Below are positions 23,883-31,324 of a stretch of DNA of 64,000 nt, piece after piece. The position numbers and the translations under genes were made by a program. Below the pieces are notes generated by a model. The model was not told the origin of the DNA, made no database searches, and worked only from the letters and a program-made list of their open reading frames with translations. Each line of letters begins with the position of its first letter. The stretch's first letter is position 1. Location of the stretch: NCBI RefSeq assembly GCF_023370075.1, contig NZ_CP097156.1:1-64000 (forward strand). Reading direction: 5' to 3'. This stretch comes from Deinococcus sp. QL22. Lineage in GTDB: Bacteria; Deinococcota; Deinococci; Deinococcales; Deinococcaceae.

Positions 23883-24655
23883 TGAACCCGCCCACTCCCG
23901 GACGCCAGCCTGTTTGCCTGCGGGCGCTGCACGCCAATGCTGGGGCGTGGCTGACGCCGCACCAGTTGGCGGAGCTCACCGGCTGGACGCCCAAGAACGC
24001 GGCCACGTCTGCGCTGAACTTCACGCGGGCAGGCTACGCCGAGCGCCGGGCACTGAGGGCGGCCAACCGCTTCGAGTACCGCTTCGTCCAGTTCCCTCCG
24101 GAGCGCCTCCCTTCGCGCCCGCCTCCCCAGTCTGCCGAGACCGGTCTGGTCGCCCGATCTGCCCGCCGCGCCGAGACCCTCAAGAAGCGTCACGCGGCCC
24201 AGCAGGAGCACGCCGCCCGCATTCTGGCCTTCCTGCATACCGATCCTGCACGCGCTTTCACCGAGCGCGAGATCGTGGCCGGGGTGGATGGACTGACCGG
24301 CACGCAGACGCGTGAGGCGCTGGCGATGCTCACGGTGCAGACCAGGCAGGTGCTGATCTCCACGCCGAGGTACAAGGAAAGACAAGCCACGGGCTACCGG
24401 GTGGCGTCGTCGGGCCTGAGTGCGGTGCAGGCGGGGCCGCTGACGGCAGACGCCCAGGCGCTCTTCGAGGTCCTGAAGTACGGCACAGCGCGGAACATCA
24501 GTGTCACGCGGGGGGAGCTGCTGGCCCGCGTCCAGGGTGATGACGGACGGCTGAGACAAGCGCTGGCGCTGGTTGAAGCAAACGGCCTGCTGGAGCTGCG
24601 GCCTGTCGGGAACCTGCTGCTGTACCGGGCGTTGACATCAGGCAAGGCAAGCTAA
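23882..24655 (+). CDS. Multi-winged-helix protein, 257 aa
   Basis: Three wHTH-like segments: residues about 10-55 (LRALHANAGAWLTPHQLAELTGWTPKNAATSALNFTRAG), about 100-150 (ARILAFLHTDPARAFTEREIVAGVDG), and about 195-245 (ADAQALFEVLKYGTARNISVTRGELLARVQG). Related in style to 10857 and 12083. Last gene of the early operon; ATG 23882 overlaps the preceding stop. Confidence 0.7.
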   Translation: MNPPTPGRQPVCLRALHANAGAWLTPHQLAELTGWTPKNAATSALNFTRAGYAERRALRAANRFEYRFVQFPPERLPSRPPPQSAETGLVARSARRAETLKKRHAAQQEHAARILAFLHTDPARAFTEREIVAGVDGLTGTQTREALAMLTVQTRQVLISTPRYKERQATGYRVASSGLSAVQAGPLTADAQALFEVLKYGTARNISVTRGELLARVQGDDGRLRQALALVEANGLLELRPVGNLLLYRALTSGKAS

Positions 24656-24658
24656 AAT
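24632..24658 (+). promoter_or_regulatory. Putative promoter for the lipoprotein gene
   Basis: TTGACA (24632-24637) and TAAAAT (24653-24658), 15 bases apart, lie at the 3' end of the preceding gene, about 20 bases before ATG 24679. The spacing is short; TAATCT at 24666 could instead be a leaderless -10. Confidence 0.4.
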
Positions 24659-24678
24659 GTTGAACTAATCTGGGAAGA

Positions 24679-24960
24679 ATGAAAGCCCCGTTTCTGATCG
24701 TGGCCCTCCTCATCTCCTGCGCTCCGAAAGCACAAGCCAACGGAGAAAGCTTGTGCCGAGCAAAGTTGGCAGAGAAGAACACCTCCAATCTCGCCCTGAC
24801 GGCCCGCAGCGTGATCAAGCCGCGAAGTGGTGAGCCGGTGACCGCCTACGACTTCGTGGGCACCTGGGGCGGGCGGGCCGATCAGCCATTCATCTGCCTC
24901 GTGGACAACCAGGGCCTGCAGTACATCGACTCCGGGCCGACGATCCTCTACAAGCGCTAG
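24679..24960 (+). CDS. Small secreted lipoprotein, 93 aa
   Basis: The N-terminus MKAPFLIVALLISC is a signal peptide ending in a lipobox (LISC, Cys 14). The mature part has conserved-looking strands (YDFVGTWGGRADQPFICLVDNQG). A separate promoter is likely. Between the lytic operon and ParA/ParB it sits where lysogen-expressed accessory genes are often found, so surface modification or superinfection exclusion is possible (inference). Confidence 0.7.
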   Translation: MKAPFLIVALLISCAPKAQANGESLCRAKLAEKNTSNLALTARSVIKPRSGEPVTAYDFVGTWGGRADQPFICLVDNQGLQYIDSGPTILYKR

Positions 24961-24978
24961 GGCACTACATCTACATCC

Positions 24979-25338
24979 TCAAAATGGCAGGCTGTCGCCC
25001 TCCCGCATCACCCGCATGCCCTCGGAATCGCGCACCGCGAGAACGGGGGCTTTGCGCGTCATCGGGCATACTGGCAAAGTCTCCATCCGCACGCGGGTCA
25101 GCAGGTAGTCCAGGCCTTCCAGGGCGGCGGCCTCACCGTCATCCTCTAGGGCTTCTCTGGAGACGTACACGGTGCCTGCCCGTGCAGAGCGTCCAGTGCC
25201 GTCACGTTGGCGGGCCATGAACACCAGTGCTTCGGGGTCTGGGCTGGTGTGGCTGCTCACGTGCATGGCGAAGGCCTCTGCCTGCCACAGCTGAGCCATC
25301 ACCTTTTGCCCCAAGGCGTGCATCTCGGTTTCCGTCAT
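24979..25338 (-). CDS. Hypothetical protein, 119 aa
   Basis: Starts [25 protein letters not shown]; alpha/beta, with [35 protein letters not shown]. It is divergent from the ParA gene (34 bases apart) and convergent with the lipoprotein. ATG 25338 is preferred to the long upstream frame, which would run through ParA. Function unknown. Confidence 0.65.
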   Translation of the reverse strand: MTETEMHALGQKVMAQLWQAEAFAMHVSSHTSPDPEALVFMARQRDGTGRSARAGTVYVSREALEDDGEAAALEGLDYLLTRVRMETLPVCPMTRKAPVLAVRDSEGMRVMREGDSLPF

Positions 25339-25357
25339 GCGAACTACCCTAGCGCGG

Positions 25358-25363
25358 TATGCT
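25358..25363 (+). promoter_or_regulatory. Putative -10 box of leaderless parAB transcript
   Basis: TATGCT lies eight bases before ATG 25372; no ribosome site is visible, consistent with leaderless transcription of the partition operon. Confidence 0.45.
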
Positions 25364-25371
25364 CGCGCCAG

Positions 25372-26145
25372 ATGCCTTTCAAAACCTTGACCTTCTTCAA
25401 TCACGCGGGCGGGGTCGGCAAGACTTCGCTGACCCGCGACGTGGGGGCCGAACTCGCCGCTGCCGGGGCGCGGGTGCTCCTGATCGACCTCGATCCCCAA
25501 GCCAACCTGACGGGCTGGTTGGGGGTGAACGGCGTACAGGTTCAGGGCACGGCCTACCCGGTGGCGGTGGAAGGCGCAGACCTGCCTGATCCGGTGCGGG
25601 TGCATGGGCTGGATCTAATTCCCTCGCACGTGGATCTGGCGCTGGCCGAGTCGCAGATGCTCGGCCAGGTGGGCGCGGTGCTGTTCCTGCGGCAGGCCTT
25701 GGCAAAAGTGGCAGATCGCTACGACGTCTGCCTGATCGACTCCCCGCCGAGTCTGGGTCAACTGGCCGTCATGGCCGCCCTCGCCGCCGATCATCTGATC
25801 GTGCCGGTACCGACGCGGCAGAAGGGCGTGGATGCCATGCCGGGCTTGCAGAAAGCCATGAGCACCTATCATCGCCTGCGGCCTGATCTCACGGTTGCCC
25901 TATACGTACCCACGTTCTATGACGCCCGCCGACTGCACGACCAGGAATTGCTGGCCCAGTTGCGTGACCATCTGTCCCCCCTCGCCACGCCCGTGCCGCA
26001 GCGGGAAGCCAAGTGGCTCGACTCCACGACGGCTGGGGAACCGATTGGGGTCTACGCACCGGGGTCGCCTGTCCATCAGGACGTGCAGCGCCTCACGCGC
26101 GAGATTGCCGCCGCCGCTGGCCTGCCCTTCACGGTGCCCGCATGA
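25372..26145 (+). CDS. parA: ParA partition ATPase
   Basis: The deviant Walker A motif is HAGGVGKTS at residues 11-19, [10 protein letters not shown] at 36-45 carries the switch aspartate, and [10 protein letters not shown] at 119-128 is Walker B. Length (257 aa) is typical of small type Ib/chromosomal-like ParA without an N-terminal HTH. It forms dynamic gradients on the nucleoid that position ParB-bound DNA. Overlaps parB by four bases. Its presence suggests plasmid maintenance of this element. Confidence 0.9.
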   Translation: MPFKTLTFFNHAGGVGKTSLTRDVGAELAAAGARVLLIDLDPQANLTGWLGVNGVQVQGTAYPVAVEGADLPDPVRVHGLDLIPSHVDLALAESQMLGQVGAVLFLRQALAKVADRYDVCLIDSPPSLGQLAVMAALAADHLIVPVPTRQKGVDAMPGLQKAMSTYHRLRPDLTVALYVPTFYDARRLHDQELLAQLRDHLSPLATPVPQREAKWLDSTTAGEPIGVYAPGSPVHQDVQRLTREIAAAAGLPFTVPA

Positions 26146-27044
26146 CCCGCGCCAAGCGCCCCAAGCCCCGCGAGGACACCGCCAGTCTGCTGGGGGCCAG
26201 TGCCGCGCTCGCCCAGCCTGCCCGGATCGTGTCCACCCTGCCCGTGAATGCCCTGACGCCCAGCCCATTCCAGCCGCGACGGAGGGTCGAGGATTCGAGT
26301 TTGGAACAGCTGGTCGCTTCGATCCGCACGCAGGGCATCTTGCAACCCTTACTGGTGCGCCCTGTGGGTGAGGGATACGAGATCGTGGCCGGAGAGCGGC
26401 GCTGGCAGGCGGCTCAGCTCGCGGGCCTGACGGACGTGCCAGTGCTGATCCGGGAACTGGACGACGACGCGGCTCTGACCGCTGCCCTGGTCGAGAACCT
26501 GCAACGCGAAGACCTGACCGCCATCGATGAGGTGGACGGCACCCTGCGCCTGATCGCGCTGCGGCTCCAGACCACGCCCGAAGACGCCCGCCACCGCCTG
26601 ATGCGGGCCAAGGGGCAGGAGACGCCCGACGCTGCCGTGTTCGAGGACGTGTTTGCCCTGCTGGGGCGCGAGAGCTGGCTGTCGTTTGTCAAGAACAAGC
26701 TTCGCATCGCGGGGTGGCCCGAAGACTTGCAGGACGCGATGCGGAATGGGCTGCCCTACTCGCTGGCGGGGGTGATTGCGGGGGCACCCGTGGAGATTCG
26801 GGCGCAATTGCTCGAAGCGGCCATCGCTGGCGCATCACGGGAAGACCTGCGGGCGCTGGGGCTGAAGCTGATGCCTCCGGCGCCCCGACAGCGCTTCGAC
26901 GAGACGCGGGTGGTCAGTGTGGCCCGGCAACTGGGCAGCGTGCGGCTCCTGCGCGGGTTGACGGACGCCGAGCAGCGGGCGCTGGATAGCTGGCTCAAAA
27001 AAATGCCGCCTCTGCTGGCGGAGCGACTGAAGGAACTGGAGTAG
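26142..27044 (+). CDS. parB: ParB partition protein
   Basis: The ParB/Srx nuclease-like domain spans residues about 33-125: [42 protein letters not shown] (GERRW box at 84-88), [10 protein letters not shown] helical DNA-binding middle (residues 128-220) and C-terminus follow. It binds parS centromere sites, which could not be located with confidence here. Coupled to parA by ATGA. Confidence 0.9.
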   Translation: MTRAKRPKPREDTASLLGASAALAQPARIVSTLPVNALTPSPFQPRRRVEDSSLEQLVASIRTQGILQPLLVRPVGEGYEIVAGERRWQAAQLAGLTDVPVLIRELDDDAALTAALVENLQREDLTAIDEVDGTLRLIALRLQTTPEDARHRLMRAKGQETPDAAVFEDVFALLGRESWLSFVKNKLRIAGWPEDLQDAMRNGLPYSLAGVIAGAPVEIRAQLLEAAIAGASREDLRALGLKLMPPAPRQRFDETRVVSVARQLGSVRLLRGLTDAEQRALDSWLKKMPPLLAERLKELE

Positions 27045-27069
27045 TTCTGTCAGCGCCCTAGGCTCGACT

Positions 27070-27099
27070 TTGACACCCTGATAGGCCTTGGCCTACCGT
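27070..27099 (+). promoter_or_regulatory. Promoter for the Zn protein at 27106
   Basis: TTGACA (27070-27075) and TACCGT (27094-27099), 18 bases apart, end six bases before ATG 27106, implying a leaderless mRNA. A small inverted repeat TAGGCC-TT-GGCCTA lies between the boxes and could bind a regulator. Confidence 0.5.
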
Positions 27100-27105
27100 T
27101 GGAGT

Positions 27106-27495
27106 ATGCCTCACTCCATTCAGATCGGCGCTGCCTGTGACGGGTGTGCCATCACTGTCCGCAGTGAGTGGGTGTTGGGGCCTTGCCCAAACGATCAGCT
27201 TCGTACACTCTTCGCTCAACAACTAAGGGCAAAAGACTGGGTGGTGGCAGGCAACGTCTTGCACTGCCCAGCGTGCGCCTCTTCAGCACTGGCCCGTGAG
27301 GTGTGGCGGGCGGTGGCAGAGGGCATTGGCTGGGCAGAGGTGGCCGCTCAGGTCAGAAGCCAGTGGACAGCAAGCGGATTGCAGGCATTATTGCTGGACA
27401 GGTATGGCGACCTGCCCGCTCTACATCAGGAGGGCAAGTCCTCAAAAGGTGCGGGGAACAAAGCGACCAACGCTTCAGTGATGCCTGTGAGATAG
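27106..27495 (+). CDS. Hypothetical Zn-binding protein, 129 aa
   Basis: N-terminal C-x2-C (CDGC), CP and CPAC pairs around residues 10-55 suggest a zinc ribbon; helical C-terminal half (EVWRAVAEGIGWAEVAAQVRSQW). ATG 27106 fits the leaderless promoter. Its 3' end overlaps the opposing XRE-HEPN gene by 70 bases, an unusually long convergent overlap that could allow mutual interference. Confidence 0.6.
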   Translation: MPHSIQIGAACDGCAITVRSEWVLGPCPNDQLRTLFAQQLRAKDWVVAGNVLHCPACASSALAREVWRAVAEGIGWAEVAAQVRSQWTASGLQALLLDRYGDLPALHQEGKSSKGAGNKATNASVMPVR

Positions 27496-28175
27496 GGCAT
27501 CACCAGTCCCAAAGAAAACACAGGAGCGTTTTTGGGATGGAACAATTCGTTCCGATTATCCAGAATCGCTCTCCATTGGAGGGTTTGCTGCGCCGTTAAA
27601 TGACCTTGATTCGATAATCGATCAATCAGAGAGCTCATGCCGATACTTCTGCCGTTGCTCTGACGAACAGGAATGCCTGCTTGCTCTGCAAAGGTTCGAA
27701 GACCAGCCTCAGCAGCCAGACCCAATTGTCCAGCCCCAACTGACAAAAAGGGGAAATAGAACCCGGCGTAGGCCATGCAGGCGCGGGCGCGGTACAGGTA
27801 AGCAGATACTTCGTCTGGGAGATGGGCACTTGGCCCATCCCCCAACACCAACACTGCAAAGTCCTGCGGCCGCATGGCCCGCACACCGCTAACGCCAAAT
27901 TCACCCACTGAGGCCATGTTCGCTACCGCAGCGTCGGTGTGCGTCAAATTTTCTGGAGCCAACGGCCCACGCCGCGCCAGGCCGCCCAACTCGAACTCCA
28001 AACCAAGGATTTCCAAGATGGTGTCTAGGTGCTCTGCCGGAATGGCATTCCCACCAGCGATATAGGCGGCTACGCTTGCGGTAGAGATGCCGCGCCGACG
28101 TGCAATTTCCGCCTGAGCACCACGTTTTTCGCGCACGAGCTGGCGCAAAGTCTGCTGTAGAGTCTCCCAATTCAT
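27426..28175 (-). CDS. XRE HTH fused to a HEPN-like domain, 249 aa
   Basis: Residues about 6-55 (LRQLVREKRGAQAEIARRRGISTASVAAYIAGG) are an XRE-type HTH. The C-terminal half is helical and contains R208-NELF-H213, fitting the Rx4-6H motif of HEPN ribonucleases, after a SLIDRLSNQGHL...WRAILDNRNE helix pair. HEPN proteins often act as toxins or abortive-infection RNases, here possibly self-regulated through the HTH. An inverted repeat upstream (28211-28228) may be its operator. RNase activity is not shown; a non-catalytic RN..HP helical domain is the alternative. Confidence 0.65.
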   Translation of the reverse strand: MNWETLQQTLRQLVREKRGAQAEIARRRGISTASVAAYIAGGNAIPAEHLDTILEILGLEFELGGLARRGPLAPENLTHTDAAVANMASVGEFGVSGVRAMRPQDFAVLVLGDGPSAHLPDEVSAYLYRARACMAYAGFYFPFLSVGAGQLGLAAEAGLRTFAEQAGIPVRQSNGRSIGMSSLIDRLSNQGHLTAQQTLQWRAILDNRNELFHPKNAPVFSLGLVMPYLTGITEALVALFPAPFEDLPS

Positions 28176-28210
28176 AAGGGCCAGTGTATCTTAATGCTAG
28201 TCTACAGTCT

Positions 28211-28228
28211 AGTATTACGCTCAATACT
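28211..28228. promoter_or_regulatory. Inverted repeat upstream of the XRE-HEPN gene
   Basis: AGTATT and AATACT, six bases apart, lie about 36 bases upstream of ATG 28175 in an AT-rich stretch with CTAG-containing repeats (28197-28212). Candidate operator for the divergent XRE-HEPN gene. Confidence 0.45.
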
Positions 28229-28292
28229 CTGCTATTATTTAGCCATGAACGGAACTAGCCAAGCGATTTACCTAATGGGTCTGGGCGGAAGG

Positions 28293-28360
28293 CCCCAACC
28301 AGAACCGCGCCCTTTGCGGTTTGGTTGGGGATGGATAGCCCAGGCCCCCCGAAGGGGGGC
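28293..28360. repeat. Hairpin-rich left end of the IS605-type element
   Basis: A long imperfect stem (CCCCAACC at 28293-28300 with GGTTGGGG at 28323-28330, inner ACCGC/GCGGT) is followed by GCCCCCC-gaa-GGGGGGC (28344-28360). Hairpins at this place, after the tnpA stop, are expected at the end of IS200/IS605 elements, where TnpA recognises single-strand structure. They could also act as terminators; the exact element boundary is not defined. Confidence 0.5.
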
Positions 28361-28370
28361 GGTTCTTAAG

Positions 28371-28781
28371 CTATTGCAGAGGCCGCTGTTGGCTTTCGAT
28401 ATAGCGCTTGATGATCTCCAAAGGTGCGCCGCCCGCCGTCACCACCGCATAAGAGCCTGACCAAAACACAGGCTTCCAGTACCAACGGCTCAGGTATCGG
28501 GCGTGGGCCTTCCGAATCAAACGGCTCGTCACGGTCTTCAAGTTGCCTACAAACTTGCTCATCTCCATGTGCGGATGCGCCTCAAACAGGATGTGAACAT
28601 GGTCAGCTTCTCCATTGAATTCCACCAACGCGCACCCCCACTTCTCGCAGATATTTCGTGTGATGACCTCCAAATCGTCTAGTACGGCATTGTTCATGCA
28701 CTTGCGACGGTACTTGGTGATAAGTACCAAGTGGTAGAACAGCCGGAAGGCGCTATGTGAACTGGTACGAAATTGCTTCAT
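28371..28781 (-). CDS. tnpA: IS200/IS605-family Y1 HUH transposase TnpA
   Basis: This 136-residue enzyme cuts and rejoins single-stranded DNA at the element ends. The HUH motif is H61-V-H63 (DHVHILFEAHP) and the catalytic tyrosine is Y127 (EIIKRYIES). Length is normal for the family, and it appears intact. ATG 28781 overlaps the stop of the upstream 86-aa gene by ATGA, so it is read as the third gene of a leftward operon, which is unusual for an IS. Confidence 0.9.
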   Translation of the reverse strand: MKQFRTSSHSAFRLFYHLVLITKYRRKCMNNAVLDDLEVITRNICEKWGCALVEFNGEADHVHILFEAHPHMEMSKFVGNLKTVTSRLIRKAHARYLSRWYWKPVFWSGSYAVVTAGGAPLEIIKRYIESQQRPLQ

Positions 28782-29038
28782 TTGCGGTTGGCATCCCGGT
28801 AGAGGGTTTGCCGGACGGCAGCCAACATCATGCTCAAATCCCGTTCATCACTGGAATTCACACAGGTCACTTCAAAGCGTCCATCTCTGATCTGAACGAT
28901 CATCGGGACAAGGCTCTGCATTCCTAAGAATTCCGCTTCCGAAAGGGAGTAGCGCCCGTGAAAGTCCTGTTGGCGTCCGGGCATGTACCAGCGGTTCGTA
29001 TCCCCTTCAATAGGGGGCAACTTGCGCCCCCCGATCAT
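28778..29038 (-). CDS. Hypothetical module protein B1, 86 aa (homologue at 58442)
   Basis: The second half (MIVQIRDGRFEVTCVNSSDERDLSMMLAAVRQTLYRD) aligns with the protein at 58442-58672 (DGRFLIAFDTENDR ... VLSALRMHLWR). Both are the second gene of a leftward pair facing an XRE gene. The C-terminus is complete compared with its homologue, so insertion of tnpA did not truncate it. Function unknown. Confidence 0.65.
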   Translation of the reverse strand: MIGGRKLPPIEGDTNRWYMPGRQQDFHGRYSLSEAEFLGMQSLVPMIVQIRDGRFEVTCVNSSDERDLSMMLAAVRQTLYRDANRK

Positions 29039-29310
29039 GCCCAGACTCCCAAGCGGGTCATGCTGACGGGCATGGGGATAACTTCACTGACCATCGTGCG
29101 GGTATCAGCCCCGCGCAAGATGCGGTCAGCTTGGAAGACCGTGGCAGGCTGCCCGTCAATTTCAGCGGTGTACTCACCTGTGCGGTTGCTGATGCTGACG
29201 ATCTGATAACGCACCTGAACCACAGCACCATCCATGCGGTCTAGAGTCTTGGTTTCCCAAGTGCGGGAAAGAGCGGGAACAGTGGCGGGCTGGGTGGTGT
29301 AATCTTGCAT
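29035..29310 (-). CDS. Hypothetical module protein A1, 91 aa (homologue at 58669)
   Basis: Starts MQDYTTQPATVPALSRTWE, which matches MTVYTEAHAKAPAITRTWE of the 145-aa protein at 58669-59106; similarity continues for about 60 residues, after which that copy is longer. It is the first leftward gene from the palindromic promoter. A GTGGATTA start region can pair with an upstream AATCC, a feature shared with the other copy. Function unknown. Confidence 0.7.
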   Translation of the reverse strand: MQDYTTQPATVPALSRTWETKTLDRMDGAVVQVRYQIVSISNRTGEYTAEIDGQPATVFQADRILRGADTRTMVSEVIPMPVSMTRLGVWA

Positions 29311-29311
29311 T

Positions 29312-29380
29312 AATCCACTTCCTATCGGGGATTCCAATAAGCTCCTACCTCGCCGTGCAAAGTTCGGTGGGGCTTTTTGG
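29312..29380 (-). promoter_or_regulatory. Structured 5' leader of module gene A1
   Basis: In the leftward mRNA, an AAGC..CC-ACC / GGU-GG-GCUU stem is followed by AAUCC (complement of 29329-29333), which can pair with GGAUU in the ribosome-site/start region (complement of 29312-29316). The AAUCC/GGAUU pair and the surrounding bases recur upstream of the homologous gene at 59106, suggesting translational control. Confidence 0.45.
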
Positions 29381-29387
29381 TGATGTA

Positions 29388-29433
29388 AGTATAGGCTAAA
29401 AGTGTTGACATGTCAACACTTTTAGCCTATACT
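29388..29433. promoter_or_regulatory. 46-bp perfect palindrome carrying two mirror-image promoters
   Basis: The stretch centred between 29410 and 29411 is fully self-complementary over 46 bases. It contains TTGACA (29405-29410) with TATACT (29428-29433), 17 bases apart, reading right, and the exact mirror reading left. The right promoter starts the XRE gene, leaderless, at 29440; the left one transcribes module genes A1, B1 and tnpA. A dimeric XRE protein bound here would block both directions equally. Confidence 0.85.
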
Positions 29434-29439
29434 CCATAC

Positions 29440-29691
29440 ATGAGACATCAACCAAAACAGCAGATGCCCCTGTACCCTATAGGGGTGAATGACTCTATCC
29501 GTGCTGCCATCCGCACCGAAATTGCCAAGACTGGCCAGAGCCAAGCGGAGGTCGCCCGTCAAATGGGAATGGAACCGCAGGAACTGAGCCGTGCGTTGCA
29601 GAAACAAGGGAAAATCCCCCCTGTTTGGGTGAAAATTCTGGATCACTTCAATCTAGACCTGACGGTTAAGGCAAAGGAGGTCAGCAAGTGA
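29440..29691 (+). CDS. XRE-family regulator of the IS605-borne module, 83 aa
   Basis: HTH at residues about 18-65 (IRTEIAKTGQSQAEVARQMGMEPQELSRALQKQG). ATG 29440 is six bases after the -10 box (leaderless). It aligns with the XRE protein at 59234: shared G-N, SQ-E-AR, P-W-ILD-L-L positions. Overlaps the HNH gene by four bases. Probably autoregulates through the 46-bp palindrome. Confidence 0.85.
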   Translation: MRHQPKQQMPLYPIGVNDSIRAAIRTEIAKTGQSQAEVARQMGMEPQELSRALQKQGKIPPVWVKILDHFNLDLTVKAKEVSK

Positions 29692-30161
29692 GACAGGGCA
29701 AGCGTGAAAGAGGGGATGTGGCGTGTGCGGACTGTGGTGTGACAACTCCAAAACGCTGCCATAAAACTATTCGCTGCCCTGCCTGCCAGTTCAAATCCAT
29801 TTTGAAGCGTGACCAGAAACGGCAGAGCGGGAATCGCAAAGTTGCGGTTGAACGCTGGCAAGCAAATGGACATCGGTGTTGGTGGTGTGGTGAGGCTCTT
29901 GCTTGGACAGCAATCGAATTCGATCACATTATTCCCGTTTCTAAGGGAGGTGGAGACAAGGAGAATCTTGTTCCAAGCTGTCGAGGATGCAACCTGAAAA
30001 AATCAGATGGCCCTGCCCCGGCTGATGCAAAAGGAGCCATCACAGGTGGACAAATGGACGGCGTTCACTTTGAGACGTTAGGAAAGCTCATGGTGGGCCT
30101 AGAGCAGCTTGTAGGGCGGCCTGTTGAGCTTTCAGACATCTTTGAAACGGTACGGGCCTAA
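29688..30161 (+). CDS. HNH endonuclease, 157 aa
   Basis: GTG 29688 overlaps the XRE stop. N-terminal Cys pairs (CADC, CPAC) form a zinc ribbon. The HNH core is RCWWCGEAL ... IEFDHIIPVSKGGGDKENLVPSCRGCNLKKS (residues about 64-108), with all metal and catalytic residues present. A helical C-terminus follows. It may nick or cut DNA to promote spread of the module; a similar HNH gene sits in the second copy at 58122. Confidence 0.85.
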   Translation: MRQGKRERGDVACADCGVTTPKRCHKTIRCPACQFKSILKRDQKRQSGNRKVAVERWQANGHRCWWCGEALAWTAIEFDHIIPVSKGGGDKENLVPSCRGCNLKKSDGPAPADAKGAITGGQMDGVHFETLGKLMVGLEQLVGRPVELSDIFETVRA

Positions 30162-30163
30162 CC

Positions 30164-31324
30164 ATGCTGAAAGCATTCCGCTACCGTCTGTACCCCACTA
30201 AAACGCAGGAAACCGCGTTGCTGGAACAACTCAGACTGTGCCGGAACCTCTACAACTGCGCTTTGCAGGAACGCCGGGATGCCTATAAGAAAGCGGGCAA
30301 AACGATCACGGGCTATGACCAAATGAAGCATCTCAGCGAAATTAAGGAGGCACTCCCAGAATACAAAGGCATTCACTCACAAGTCCTCCAAGACGTACTC
30401 AAGCGGTTAGACAAAGCATTTAAGGCATTCTTCCGGCGCATCAAGTCAGGCGAAAAGCCCGGTTATCCCCGTTTTCAAGGGCGGGATAGATTCGATTCGA
30501 TTTGCTACCCACAATCCGGGTTCAGCCTCTCAGACAAAACGGCTTTCTTCTCCAAAATCGGAAATATCCGAGTCCGGTTGCATCGTCCGATAGAGGGCAC
30601 TATCAAGATTGCTACCATCCGTAGAGAATGCGGGGAATGGTACGTCAGCTACGTGTGTGAAGTGGAAGCAACACCGCTTCCCGAAACGGGAAGCTCAGTG
30701 GGTGTAGACGTTGGAACTACATGGTTTTGCATCACGTCCGATGGAGAATTCACGCAAAACCCCCGCTACTTTCAAACTGCAATGAAGAAACTGCGTGTGG
30801 CTCAGCGTTCAGTCAGTCGCAAGAAAAACAAGCGCAGCAACCGCAGAAGAAAAGCTGTCCAGCACGTCGCCAAATTGCATCGGAAGGTCAGCCGTCAGCG
30901 ACTCGACTTTCATCACAGAACAGCAGTCAAACTCGTCAGAGAAAATGATTTGATTGCCCATGAAGGCTTGAACGTTGAAGGGATGGGGCGCGGCAATCTT
31001 GCCCGCAGCATTCATGACGTGGGATGGTCACAGTTCTTTTCTCTCCTTTCCCAGAAGGCAGAATGTGCCGCTCGGAAAGTCATCGCCGTAGACCCCAGAT
31101 ATACCAGTCAGGCGTGCCACCAATGCGGTCACACCTGTAAGGGCAACCGGGTCAGTCAGTCACGCTTTGTCTGTATGGCTTGTGGGCATACCGATAACGC
31201 TGATGTGAACGCGGCACGCAACATCCTGGCAAGGGCATTGCCATCAGTGGAGAACGTAGGCCAACAGGTCAAGCGTCCACTGAGAAGCCGCGCTCACACC
31301 GCGTTAGCGGTTGAGCCGTGGTAA
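30164..31324 (+). CDS. tnpB: TnpB RNA-guided nuclease of IS200/IS605 type
   Basis: A full-length 386-aa TnpB: N-terminal RYRLYPTKTQ motif and helical recognition part; RuvC residues D182 (GVDVGT), E267 (AHEGLNVEGM) and D347 (NADVNAARN); zinc finger C318/C321 and C337/C340. TnpB, guided by an RNA from the element's right end, cuts the emptied donor site and so keeps the IS. All catalytic residues are present, so it is not a dead TldR-type derivative. It starts two bases after the HNH stop, with no room for a separate left end, so it is co-transcribed with XRE and HNH. Confidence 0.9.
   Translation: MLKAFRYRLYPTKTQETALLEQLRLCRNLYNCALQERRDAYKKAGKTITGYDQMKHLSEIKEALPEYKGIHSQVLQDVLKRLDKAFKAFFRRIKSGEKPGYPRFQGRDRFDSICYPQSGFSLSDKTAFFSKIGNIRVRLHRPIEGTIKIATIRRECGEWYVSYVCEVEATPLPETGSSVGVDVGTTWFCITSDGEFTQNPRYFQTAMKKLRVAQRSVSRKKNKRSNRRRKAVQHVAKLHRKVSRQRLDFHHRTAVKLVRENDLIAHEGLNVEGMGRGNLARSIHDVGWSQFFSLLSQKAECAARKVIAVDPRYTSQACHQCGHTCKGNRVSQSRFVCMACGHTDNADVNAARNILARALPSVENVGQQVKRPLRSRAHTALAVEPW

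Noticed and set aside
27080..27096. TAGGCC-TT-GGCCTA repeat after parB as a parS centromere
   Set aside because: Only one short copy, no match to known parS sequences, and it lies within a promoter; more likely an operator or chance.
28194..28460. Rightward open frame of 88 codons
   Set aside because: It runs through the IS end hairpins and the 3' part of tnpA on the other strand; composition follows repeats, no ribosome site.
30164..31324. TnpB as a nuclease-dead TldR-type regulator
   Set aside because: All three RuvC acidic residues and the zinc finger are present.
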